A stretch of 64,000 bases of DNA from JAFKFJ01 sp963786445. GTDB taxonomy: Bacteria; Pseudomonadota; Alphaproteobacteria; Acetobacterales; Acetobacteraceae. The notes under the pieces were generated by a model, which was given only the letters and a program-made list of their open reading frames with translations, was not told the origin of the DNA and did no database searches. The DNA lies in assembly GCA_963786445.1 (NCBI GenBank), contig CAWAZU010000001.1, positions 62,001-126,000 on the forward strand, written 5' to 3'. The position numbers were made by a program, and so were the translations under genes. This document shows, one piece after another, positions 41,280 through 49,567 of the stretch; the stretch's first letter is position 1; each line of letters starts with the position of its first letter.

Positions 41280-42671
41280 ATGTTCGCGCGGCTCGGCAGC
41301 CCGGCTTTCTCCGCGGCCGGCTTCATCGCGCCGGCCCTGGCCGTCCTCATCGCGATGAACGTCGCCCCGATGCTCTGGTCGCTCGGCATGAGCTTCTACC
41401 GCTTCCGCGCCGACCGCCCGCACACGCCGCCCCGCTTCCTCGGCCTCGGCAACTACGCCTACGAGCTGCTGAACGAGGACGCGTGGGAGCGCGTACAGAA
41501 CACCGCCGTGCTGATGGGCAGCAGCGTGCTGCTGCAGGTCGCCGTGGGCAGCCTGCTCGCGCTGTTGTTCTATCGCCCGTTTCCCGCCCGCCGGCTGGTG
41601 CTGATGCTGGTGCTGACGCCGATGCTGCTCTCGACCGTCGTCGTCGGCACGTTTTTCAACTTCTTCTACGATCCCACCTTCGGGTTCCTGAGCGCGATCC
41701 TGCGCCCTTTGCTCGGCCACCCGTTCGTGCCGCTGGCCACGCCGACCTCGGCGATGCTGAGCCTGATCTTCGCCGATGCCTGGATGTGGTCGCCCTTCGT
41801 GATGCTGATGCTGCTCGCCGGGCTGCAGGGCGTTCCCGCCATCCTGCTGGAAGCCGCGGAGGTCGACCGCGCCTCCGCCTGGCGCCGCTTCCGCACGGTG
41901 ATCCTGCCGTCGATCCGCGGCGTGCTGCTGCTCGCCGTGCTGTTCCGCATGATCGAGAGCTTCAACCAGTTCGACCTCGTCTTCACCATCACCAACGGCG
42001 GCCCCGGCACGTCCACCGAGACGCTGTCCACGGAAATCTATGGCCAGGCCTTCGTCCTGTTCGAAACCAGCCGTGCCTCGGCGCTGGCCAATATCGGCAC
42101 CTTCGTTATCATCGTGCTGGTGCGCCTCTACTTCCAGGCATTGCGCCTCCAGGACCCGACCCGTGGAGCGGCGGAAGAGAGCGCGCCCGCCACCCGAACG
42201 GCCGTGGGAAACGTGCCGACGCTGTCGCTTCGCGCGCAGCTCGGCGTGGTGCTGCTGGTCATACCGTTGGTGGCGCTGCTGCTGGTCGGCGTGCCCTATC
42301 TGCTGCGCCACTACCGCGTCTTTCCGCGGCTGCTCATCGTGCCGCCGGCGCCGCGGACCGCAGCCGCCGTGCAGGGCTGGCCGAACCTGGAAACCAGCAT
42401 CGTCGCGACGGCGGACTTCCCCGCCGTGCAGGCGCCCGGCCGTCGCACCGCCGCCGGCGCGGCGCTCGCCGTCCCGGTCGGCGCCGTCGTGTTCGAGAAT
42501 GATGGCGTACGCGTGTGGGTGGTCGGGCCGGACAACGTGCCGGCTCCACGCGCAGTGCGCATCGGCCGCATCACCGCAAGTGACGTGGAGGTGCTGGACG
42601 GGCTGCAGGCGGGCGAGCAGGTGGTGACGCGCGGCGCGCTGTTCCTCGATCGCGCCTGGAAGGGATACTGA
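41280..42671 (+). CDS. Chimeric ORF: sugar ABC permease (UgpA/MalF type) joined to the C-terminus of an RND efflux adaptor
   Basis: Residues 1-300 are a CUT1 permease: GFIAPALAVLIAMNVAPMLW, YRFRADRPHTPPRFLGLGNY, and the coupling EAA loop LEAAEVDRASAWRRFRTVIL with ILPSIRGVLL, then NGGPGTSTETLSTEIYGQAF. Instead of ending, the frame continues through another hydrophobic helix (LGVVLLVIPLVALLLVGVPY) and finishes as AVPVGAVVFENDGVRVWVVG and ASDVEVLDGLQAGEQVVTRG, a typical membrane-fusion-protein (CusB/HlyD) tail. The RND pump follows 8 bases later, where the adaptor gene is expected. The fusion most likely arose by deletion. No sugar ATPase or binding protein adjoins it. Confidence 0.75.
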   Translation: MFARLGSPAFSAAGFIAPALAVLIAMNVAPMLWSLGMSFYRFRADRPHTPPRFLGLGNYAYELLNEDAWERVQNTAVLMGSSVLLQVAVGSLLALLFYRPFPARRLVLMLVLTPMLLSTVVVGTFFNFFYDPTFGFLSAILRPLLGHPFVPLATPTSAMLSLIFADAWMWSPFVMLMLLAGLQGVPAILLEAAEVDRASAWRRFRTVILPSIRGVLLLAVLFRMIESFNQFDLVFTITNGGPGTSTETLSTEIYGQAFVLFETSRASALANIGTFVIIVLVRLYFQALRLQDPTRGAAEESAPATRTAVGNVPTLSLRAQLGVVLLVIPLVALLLVGVPYLLRHYRVFPRLLIVPPAPRTAAAVQGWPNLETSIVATADFPAVQAPGRRTAAGAALAVPVGAVVFENDGVRVWVVGPDNVPAPRAVRIGRITASDVEVLDGLQAGEQVVTRGALFLDRAWKGY

Positions 42672-42678
42672 ACCGAAG

Positions 42679-45600
42679 ATGGAGCGGTTCGCCGCCGCAC
42701 TGACCGGCTTCGCGCTGCGGCGCCGCTCGCTCATGCTGGGCTTCCTGGCCTGCGTGCTGATCGCCGGCGTGCTGGCGTTTCTCCGTCTCGACATCGAGGC
42801 CTATCCCGACCCGGTGCCGCCGCTGGTCGACATCATCGCGCAAAGCCCGAGCCAGTCGGCCGAGGAAGTCGAGCGCTACGTCACCATCCCGCTGGAACAG
42901 CAGCTCTCCGGCCTGCCGCACCTGGCGGCGGTGCGCACCATCTCGCTGTTCGGCCTGTCGGACGTGAAGCTGCAGTTCACCTACGATGTGAGCTACGAAC
43001 AGGCCGAGCAGATGGCGCTCAACGCGCTGTCGCAGGTCGCCAACCTGCCGAGCGGCGTTTCGCCGCAGATCTCGCCGGAAAGCCCGGTCGGCGAAATCTA
43101 CCGCTACCGGCTGGTCGGACCCGCGGGCATGCCACCGGTGGCGCTGCGGGCGATCCAGGACGGCGTGCTGACCCCGCGCCTCAAGGCCATCCCTGACGTG
43201 ATCGACGTGGTGGGCTGGGGCGGTCCCACGCCCGCCATCATCGCCGCGATTGATCCGGCGAAGCTGAATGCCGCCGGGCTGACGCTGCCGCAGGTCGTGC
43301 AGGCGATCGGCAGCAACGACCAGAATGTCGGCGGGCGGACCATCGCGTTCGGCGCCCATGCCGCGGTGGTGCGCGGCGTCGGCCTGATCCGCTCGCTCGA
43401 CGAGCTGCGCGACACGCTGCTGGGCACCGCCAACGGCGCGCCCGTGCTGCTGCGCGACGTCGCCGATGTCGGCGCGGGGATCCAGCCGCGCCTCGGCATC
43501 GCCGGCCAGGACGACGACAACGACATCGTGCAGGGCATCGTGCTGATGCGACGCGGCGCGCACAGCCTGCCGACCATCCGCCGCGTCGAGGCCGAGGTGG
43601 CGCGCCTCAACGGCTCCGGGTTGCTGCCCGCGGGCGTGCGCATCGCCCGCATCTATGACCGCTCGGAGCTGATCGGGCTGACCACGCGCACCGTGCTGAC
43701 CAACATGCTGGTCGGCATCGCGCTCATCTTCGCGGTGCAATGGCTGTTCCTCGGCGATCTGCGCAGCGCCGTCGTCGTCGGCGCGACGGTGCCGTTCGCA
43801 CTTGCCTTCGCCATCATCCTGCTGGTGCTGCGCGGCGAGTTGGCCAATCTGCTGTCGGTCGGCGCGATCGATTTCGGCCTGATCGTCGACGCCACGGTGA
43901 TCCTGGTGGAAAACGTGTTCCGCCACCTGCGCGACGACGCCGAGGCGCCGCGCGGGCGCGATGGGCGCATCCGCGACGCGGTCGCCGAGGTGAGCCGGGC
44001 CGTGTTCTTCTCTGCCGCGATCATCCTCGCGAGCTTCGTGCCGCTGTTCACGCTCTCCGGCATCGAGGGCCACATCTTCGGCCCGATGGCGCGCACCTAT
44101 GCCTACGCCATCGTCGGCGGCCTGATCGCGACGTTCACCGTCTCGCCGGCGCTGGCCGCGTTGCTGCTGCCGGTCGCGGCCGGCGAGCGGGAGACCGCGC
44201 CGATGCGCCTGCTGCGTCGTTGCTATCGCCCGCTGCTGGAGTTCGTTCTGGCCAACGGCACGCTCGCCCTCGGCACGGCCGTGTGGCTGGCGGTGCTGGC
44301 GGGGGCGGCGGCATGGTCCCTCGGCATCGAGTTCCTGCCGCATCTGGAGGAGCGGAACCTCTGGATTCGCGCCACGATGCCACAGTCGATCTCGCTTGAG
44401 GAAGGCGAGCGGCTGGTGGACCAGATGCGCGCCGCGATCCGCCGCGTGCCGGAGGTCGTCACCGTCATCTCCCAGCTCGGCCGGCCCGACGACGGCACCG
44501 ACGCCACCGGCTTCTTCAATGCCGAGTTCTACGTGCCGGTGAGGCCGCGCAGCCAATGGCGGCACGGCATCTGGACCAAGGAGGAACTCACGGGGCGCAT
44601 CGAGGACGAGCTGCGCGTCGGCTTCCCCGGCGTGTCCTTTAACTTCTCGCAGTATATCGAGGACAATGTCGAGGAGGCGGCGTCCGGCGTGAAGGGCGAG
44701 AACTCGGTGAAGCTGTACGGCAGCGACCTCGCCACGCTGGAGGCGACCGCGGTGCGCGTGCGCGACACCATGCGCACGGTGTTCGGCATCACCGATCTGG
44801 CGATCTTCAACGCGCTCGGCCAGCTCACGCTGGATGTCGCGACCGACCGGGCGCGCGCGGCGCGCTTCGGCCTCGCGCCGGCCGACGTGAACGCCCTGGT
44901 GCAGACCGGGATCGGCGGGCAGACCGCCGGCAACCTGTACGACGCGGACAGCGGCGATGCGACGCCGATCCTGGTGCGCCTCGCGCCGCCGTGGCGCGCG
45001 GACGTGGCGGCGATCCGCGGGCTGCGGCTGCCGGCCGCGCTCGGCGGGGCCGCCGGCGGATCGGTGGCGCTCGGCGCGATCGCGCGCGTCTCGCTCGCCA
45101 ACGGCGCCGCGTTCATCTACCGCGAGAACGGCGAGCGCTACGTGCCGCTGAAATTCAGCGTGCGCCTGCGTCCGCTCGGCAGCGCCGTGCGCGAGGCGCA
45201 GCGCCGCGTCGCCGAACAGGTCAGGCTGCCGCCGGGCGTCCGTCTGCAATGGGTGGGCGAGTTCGGCGATCTGCAGCTTGCCTTGCAGCGGCTCGCCCTC
45301 GTGGTGCCGGCGAGCCTGGGGCTGATTGCGCTGCTGCTGCTGGCGCAGTTCGGCGCCGTGGCCGATGCGCTGCTGGCGGCGAGCGTGATGCCGATGGCGC
45401 TGGCCGGCGGGCTGTTCGCGCTGGCGCTGACCGGCACGCCGTTCAGCGTCTCGGCCGCGATCGGCTTCGTCGGGCTGTTCGGCATTTCGGTGATGGAGGG
45501 CATCCTGGTGCTCTCCACCTTCAATGCGCTGGCCGATGCCGGCATCGCGCCGGCGGCGGCGCTGCGGCGCGCCTGCGACATGCGATTGCGTCCGGTGATG

Positions 45601-45843
45601 ATGACGTGCTTCGCGGCCTGCGTCGGACTGCTGCCGGCCGCGGTCTCGCGCGGGATCGGTGCGCAGGTGCAGGGGCCGCTGGCGATCGTCGTGGTCGGCG
45701 GTAGCCTGCTTGCGCCGTTCCTGATCCTGGCGTTACTGCCGGTGCTGATCCAGCAATTTTCCCCGCGCTCGGCGGGGCTGCGCAAACGGACCAATCCTGG
45801 AGGGGTGCGGGAGCGGATCGGGTCCGGTCGCAGACGTGGATGA
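42679..45843 (+). CDS. Efflux RND transporter permease subunit (HME/CusA-like)
   Basis: A 1054-residue inner-membrane pump. The N-terminal helix RRRSLMLGFLACVLIAGVLA is followed by EAYPDPVPPLVDIIAQSPSQ and EEVERYVTIPLEQQLSGLPH, as in CusA/CzcA proteins. TM4 reads VGAIDFGLIVDATVILVENV, the DFG-x3-D heavy-metal-efflux motif with its proton-relay Asp. The porter-domain junction FLPHLEERNLWIRATMPQSI and the C-terminal helices VSAAIGFVGLFGISVMEGIL and RLRPVMMTCFAACVGLLPAA complete the fold. The Met triad of copper-specific CusA is not obvious. Its adaptor gene survives only as the tail of the upstream chimera, so export may be impaired. Confidence 0.9.
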   Translation: MERFAAALTGFALRRRSLMLGFLACVLIAGVLAFLRLDIEAYPDPVPPLVDIIAQSPSQSAEEVERYVTIPLEQQLSGLPHLAAVRTISLFGLSDVKLQFTYDVSYEQAEQMALNALSQVANLPSGVSPQISPESPVGEIYRYRLVGPAGMPPVALRAIQDGVLTPRLKAIPDVIDVVGWGGPTPAIIAAIDPAKLNAAGLTLPQVVQAIGSNDQNVGGRTIAFGAHAAVVRGVGLIRSLDELRDTLLGTANGAPVLLRDVADVGAGIQPRLGIAGQDDDNDIVQGIVLMRRGAHSLPTIRRVEAEVARLNGSGLLPAGVRIARIYDRSELIGLTTRTVLTNMLVGIALIFAVQWLFLGDLRSAVVVGATVPFALAFAIILLVLRGELANLLSVGAIDFGLIVDATVILVENVFRHLRDDAEAPRGRDGRIRDAVAEVSRAVFFSAAIILASFVPLFTLSGIEGHIFGPMARTYAYAIVGGLIATFTVSPALAALLLPVAAGERETAPMRLLRRCYRPLLEFVLANGTLALGTAVWLAVLAGAAAWSLGIEFLPHLEERNLWIRATMPQSISLEEGERLVDQMRAAIRRVPEVVTVISQLGRPDDGTDATGFFNAEFYVPVRPRSQWRHGIWTKEELTGRIEDELRVGFPGVSFNFSQYIEDNVEEAASGVKGENSVKLYGSDLATLEATAVRVRDTMRTVFGITDLAIFNALGQLTLDVATDRARAARFGLAPADVNALVQTGIGGQTAGNLYDADSGDATPILVRLAPPWRADVAAIRGLRLPAALGGAAGGSVALGAIARVSLANGAAFIYRENGERYVPLKFSVRLRPLGSAVREAQRRVAEQVRLPPGVRLQWVGEFGDLQLALQRLALVVPASLGLIALLLLAQFGAVADALLAASVMPMALAGGLFALALTGTPFSVSAAIGFVGLFGISVMEGILVLSTFNALADAGIAPAAALRRACDMRLRPVMMTCFAACVGLLPAAVSRGIGAQVQGPLAIVVVGGSLLAPFLILALLPVLIQQFSPRSAGLRKRTNPGGVRERIGSGRRRG

Positions 45844-46588
45844 CGACACCGCGTGCGCTCAGCAGATCAGGCCGCCGCGCAGAAGCCGGTCGATCAGCAG
45901 CTCCGCCGGCGGCTTGCCGGAACTCTCGGGTGCGCCGAGGACCCTCACAGCGACCCCGCGACGCCGGCATACACGCCCAGGGCCGCCGTGGTGGTGGGGC
46001 CCATGAAAGTTGTACCGACGTGGAAATAGCGCGGCATTTCCGACCTTGGCGAGAGCACGAACGGTGCGGTGGCGTCGGCCACCGCGCGCCGGTGGCTCTG
46101 CATTGGGCGATAAAAGGCGAAGAACAGTTGGCGTGGATCGTCGCGGGCAGCGACGGGGAGCGATCGGCCGACCAGTCACGGCCGGGCGCGGCGCGCTGGC
46201 CTGCGTGCTGGTCGCCGACACGCTGACCGCCCTTGACGCGCTTCTGCCGGCCGGACTGACGCGCTCGCCGCGGACGCCGAATGATCCGGCAGGCGTGATC
46301 GAGATGTGGTATCCGGCCGGGTCGTGAGGTCAGGCCGGATGGGATTGTCATGTCCTCATCACTGCGCCGACCAATTCATGGCGGCCCTGACCAATTGTCG
46401 GCCCAGCAGATCGGCGAGCGCGCAACGTCGAGCATCGCCGTCGTCCGACAGACAGTCCCACCAAGTCGGCAACGCGCCGAGCAACGGATCAAACTGCCGC
46501 CCGGCACACGCATCCGCGCAACGGCACGCCACGGCGTTGCAAGCGGCCATGCATTTGGGCAGGGCGCGCGTCTTGTGGTCACTCATCC
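45844..46588. other. Gene-poor remnant zone after the RND pump
   Basis: No intact gene is recognised. A plus-strand stretch about 46078-46327 reads, over a frame change, HWAIKGEEQLAWIVAGSDGE, then GALACVLVADTLTALDALLP, ending RTPNDPAGVIEMWYPAGS before a TGA; it looks like the broken end of a protein I cannot name. On the minus strand 46359-46586 could encode a 75-residue Cys-rich peptide, without a visible ribosome site. Confidence 0.4.
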
Positions 46589-46789
46589 ATGCGTGTCTGG
46601 ATGGCTGGTGGAGATCGACCTGCGCTGCGGCAACTCGGTGACGATCCGCAGACCTGGCTGGCCGACGTGCTCGACCGCATCGTCTCGGGCCGCACCAAGG
46701 TCAACGCGCTGCGTGAATTGCTTCCCTGGAACTGGCGAGCCGCGTCCGGGATCGACCGGCTCGCGCCCGGCATCGCGGCCGCCGCATGA
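46589..46789 (+). pseudogene. IS66 family transposase (TnpC) C-terminal remnant
   Basis: Only the last part remains: DDPQTWLADVLDRIVSGRTK, then VNALRELLPWNWR, the IS66 C-terminal element. The preceding catalytic DDE core is absent. Its stop overlaps the start of the UPF0149 gene (ATGA), an arrangement that implies the downstream gene travelled with the IS66 transposase. Confidence 0.75.
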
Positions 46790-47499
46790 TCGACGAAGCC
46801 GTGCTTGACGGGCGCACAGCAGCGAGCGAGGCCGCATCGACGTGGCAGGCCTTCCTGGCATCGCCGGCGGCGCCGGCGCGCGCGATGTCGCTGCTCGAAC
46901 TCGATGGCTATCTGACCGGCGTGATCGTCGCGCCGAGCATGATCCGGCCCCGCCGATGGATGGCGGGTCTGTGGGCCGACGGCGAGCCGGTCTTCGACGA
47001 TGCCGCACAGATCCAGTCGGTGCTCAGTGCGGTCGGCATCCTGTTCAACATGCTCGGCGCGAGGATCGACCGGAGCCTGCGCCGGCTCGAGGCCGAGCGT
47101 GTCTGCGACTACCGCCCGGCGTTCCAGCCGACCGCGAGCAAGCCGTCGCACGATGCGATCAAGACCTGGGTCGGCGGATTCTGGCGGGCGATGGCGCTGA
47201 TCCCCGCGGACTGGCACGCGCTGGCCGCCGACGAGCGCACGCAGGTCATCATCGCCCCGTTCGTCGGCTTCATCGATGCCGGCGACGAGACTTTCGAGCC
47301 GGCAGCAGACATCGACGACCGGCTCGACGAAGCCGCCGCGGAGATCCCGCGTGCGATCCTGCTGCTGAGAAAGATCGCGCACCTGCGGGCAAGCCGACCC
47401 CAAGCCCAGCCCGATGCGCGACGCACCAAGATCGGTCGCAATGACCTCTGTCCCTGCGGCTCAGGCAAGAAATACAAGCGCTGCTGCGGTCAAGCCTGA
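46786..47499 (+). CDS. UPF0149/YecA family protein with SEC-C zinc motif, IS66 passenger
   Basis: A 237-residue protein. The UPF0149 part (residues about 20-190) contains MSLLELDGYLTGVIVAPSMI, PRRWMAGLWADGEPVFDDAA and DWHALAADERTQVIIAPFVG. The C-terminus RRTKIGRNDLCPCGSGKKYK and RCCGQA is a complete SEC-C metal-binding motif (C-x-C, then C-C). YecA proteins have no settled role; SEC-C tails bind zinc and are found in SecA and nucleic-acid-associated proteins. ATGA coupling to the TnpC remnant suggests it was an accessory gene of an IS66 element and is now orphaned but intact. Confidence 0.82.
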   Translation: MIDEAVLDGRTAASEAASTWQAFLASPAAPARAMSLLELDGYLTGVIVAPSMIRPRRWMAGLWADGEPVFDDAAQIQSVLSAVGILFNMLGARIDRSLRRLEAERVCDYRPAFQPTASKPSHDAIKTWVGGFWRAMALIPADWHALAADERTQVIIAPFVGFIDAGDETFEPAADIDDRLDEAAAEIPRAILLLRKIAHLRASRPQAQPDARRTKIGRNDLCPCGSGKKYKRCCGQA

Positions 47500-47581
47500 A
47501 GCTACAAACCGCGCCAGGAAGGGGGTTCCCCCGACGCGGGCGGGCGTGATTCGTGGCTGACCTCTGTCATGGAGGTCGGCT

Positions 47582-48359
47582 GTGGTTCGCGGGTTGATGA
47601 CGGACGAAGAATGGGCGCTGTTCGCGCCGTTCGTTGTGACACGCTCGCGGCAGGGCGGCCGGCCGCCGGCTGACCACCGGCGGGTGCTGGATGCGATCTT
47701 CTGGATCGCGCGCACCGGCGCGCCGTGGCGCGACCTGCCGAGCGAACTGGGCCACTGGAACTCAGTGTGGCGGCAATTCCGCCGCTGGACCACGAGCGGA
47801 CTGTGGGACGTGCTGCTGCAAGCCCTGGCCGACAGCGGCGGCGACGCCGATGCGTTGCAGATGATCGACAGACCGTGATCCGGGCACACCACTGTGCCGC
47901 CGGCATAAAAAGGGGATTCGCGGCCAGTCGCTCGGGCGCTCGCGCGGCGGCTTCTCGACCAAAATCCACCTGCGCACCAACGCCGAGGGTCTGCCCATCG
48001 GCATCGTGCTGACGCCCGGCGAGTGCCACGACAGCACGGCCTATCCAGACCTCATGGCAGAACGCGACAGCGATCCCGGCATGCTGCTGGCCGATCGCGG
48101 CTATGACAGCGACGCCATCCGCCAGGATGCGCGCGATCGCGGCGCCGCACCGGAAATCCCCACCAAGCGCAACCGCATCGTCCAGTACTCAGTCAACCGC
48201 CGCGTCTATGCGCTGCGCAATCGCATCGAGCGGTGCTTCAATCGCCTCAAGAACAGCCGCCGCGTCGCCACCCGCTACGATCAGGACGACACCAGCTTCC
48301 TCGGCTTCGTCCTGCTCGCCGCCATCCGGCTCTGGTTCAGGTTTGTCCACGCGGCCTAG
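47582..48359 (+). pseudogene. IS5 family transposase (IS427-like group), frameshifted
   Basis: Part one (GTG 47582) has LMTDEEWALFAPFVV, then ILDAIFWIARTGAPWRDLPS-like DAIFWIARTGAPWRDLPSEL and VWRQFRRWTTSGLWDVLL, then reaches MID and stops because a base is missing near 47869; the next frame carries TVIRAHHCAAG. At the A5G4 tract 47905-47913 a further -1 change is needed to read GQSLGRSRGGFSTKIHLRTN and PIGIVLTPGECHDSTAYPDL, then MLLADRGYDSDAIRQDAR and RNRIERCFNRLKNSRRVATR. The first break is damage; the second may be this group's normal frameshift site. The last stop codon uses bases at the IS630 junction. Confidence 0.82.
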
Positions 48360-49450
48360 TGGAGCGAATCTAACGCTTGGTGCCCTCGTCGGACGGCAGC
48401 GATGATTTTGTCTGGGTCGTTGGTCCAGCGGAAGGGGCGCGGGTCGTTGTTGGCTTGAGCGACGTATCGGTTGATTGCCGCCTGGAGCGATACGAGCGAG
48501 TGGAACACGCCACGCTTGAGCCGCTGTTTGGTGAGTTTGGCGAAGAAGCCCTCGACGGCGTTCAGCCAAGAGGCCGAAGTCGGCGTGAAGTGGAACGTGA
48601 AGCGCGGATGGCGGCCGAGCCACTCGATCACCTTGGGATGCTTGTGGGCGGCGTAGTTGTCCAGGATCGCATGGATCAGCTTACCCGCAGGGACCTCGCG
48701 TTCAATGGCGTTGAGGAAGCGGATGAACTCCTGGTGCCGATGACGCTGCATGCAGCGTCCGATGACGCGGCCCGCCGCCACGTCCAAGGCGGCAAACAGC
48801 GTGGTCGTGCCGTTCCGCTTGTAGTCATGCGTCATCGTGCCGCAGCGGCCGCGCTTGAGCGGCAGCCCGGGCTGAGTGCGATCGAGCGCCTGGATCTGGC
48901 TCTTCTCGTCCACCGAGAGCACCACGGCGTGCGCCGGCGGGTCGACGTAGAGGCCGACGACATCGCGCAGCTTGGCGGCGAAGTTCGGGTCGTTGGACAG
49001 CTTGAACTGGCGCAGCCGGTGCGGTTGAAGGCCGTGCGCCCGCCAGATGCGCTGCACCGAGCTGATGCTGATGCCAACCGCCTTGGCCATCGCTGGCGCA
49101 GTCCAATGAGTCGTCTCGCCCGGCGGCGGCTCGATCGTGAGCGCCACGACGCGTGCGGCGATCTCCGGGGCGAGCGGCGGGATGCGCGACGGGCGCGTCT
49201 TGTCGCGCAGCAGCCCGTCCACGCCCTCCTGCATGAAGCGCTCCTGCCAGCGCCACACGGCGGTCTTGGCCACGCCAGCCTCCCGCATGATCTGCGCCGT
49301 GCCGCAGCCTTCGTCGGTCAGCAACACAATCCGAGCCCGCCAGGCGTGCTTCTGCGGGCTGTTGCGATCGACCGCGATGGCGACAAGCCGCTCGCGGTCG
49401 GTGGGAGAGACGTCGACGACGACACCGGTGCGCATACCTCCGACTCGCAC
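48356..49450 (-). CDS. IS630 family transposase
   Basis: A 364-residue DDE transposase. The helix-turn-helix part is residues 15-130 (ARIVLLTDEGCGTAQIMREA, VAKTAVWRWQERFMQEGVDG). The catalytic core has VVLSVDEKSQIQALDRTQPG (first Asp), KLIHAILDNYAAHKHPKVIE (second Asp) and FHFTPTSASWLNAVEGFFAK (final Glu), the full DDE set. The frame is uninterrupted, so this copy may be active. The stop lies within the flanking TA and overlaps the IS5 stop codon on the opposite strand. Confidence 0.9.
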   Translation of the reverse strand: MRVGGMRTGVVVDVSPTDRERLVAIAVDRNSPQKHAWRARIVLLTDEGCGTAQIMREAGVAKTAVWRWQERFMQEGVDGLLRDKTRPSRIPPLAPEIAARVVALTIEPPPGETTHWTAPAMAKAVGISISSVQRIWRAHGLQPHRLRQFKLSNDPNFAAKLRDVVGLYVDPPAHAVVLSVDEKSQIQALDRTQPGLPLKRGRCGTMTHDYKRNGTTTLFAALDVAAGRVIGRCMQRHRHQEFIRFLNAIEREVPAGKLIHAILDNYAAHKHPKVIEWLGRHPRFTFHFTPTSASWLNAVEGFFAKLTKQRLKRGVFHSLVSLQAAINRYVAQANNDPRPFRWTNDPDKIIAAVRRGHQALDSLH

Positions 49451-49503
49451 GTCGCCCCGAGCCGTGGGAATCCAAAAGGACTCGACCGTTAGATTTCATC
49501 CAC
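48359..49503 (-). mobile_element. IS630 family insertion sequence, complete
   Basis: Terminal inverted repeats are visible: GTGGAGCGAATCTAACG at 48359 and its imperfect complement CGTTAGATTTCATCCAC ending at 49503. Both sides are flanked by TA (48357-48358 and 49504-49505), the standard IS630 target duplication. The element contains one intact transposase gene. It is inserted at the very end of the IS5 transposase gene. Confidence 0.85.
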
Positions 49504-49566
49504 TAGCTCGCACCCCGCGTGATACCCTCGCATCGGTTATGATGATACCTTTCTAACCAAACTCCT
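49503..49566. repeat. 64-bp direct repeat, left copy
   Basis: Begins CTAGCTCGCACCCCGCGTGA and ends CTAACCAAACTCCT. An identical copy lies at 50631-50694. The two flank the second IS630 element. A 2-bp TA duplication cannot produce a repeat of this size. Confidence 0.85.
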
Positions 49567-49567
49567 A

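Noticed and set aside
42571..45249. Long open frame antisense to the RND pump
   Set aside because: Same reason: composition typical of a shadow frame, while the plus strand carries every RND landmark.
45521..46351. Minus-strand frame of 276 codons after the RND gene
   Set aside because: Half lies antisense to the RND C-terminus and the rest is Arg/Pro-rich without recognisable motifs.
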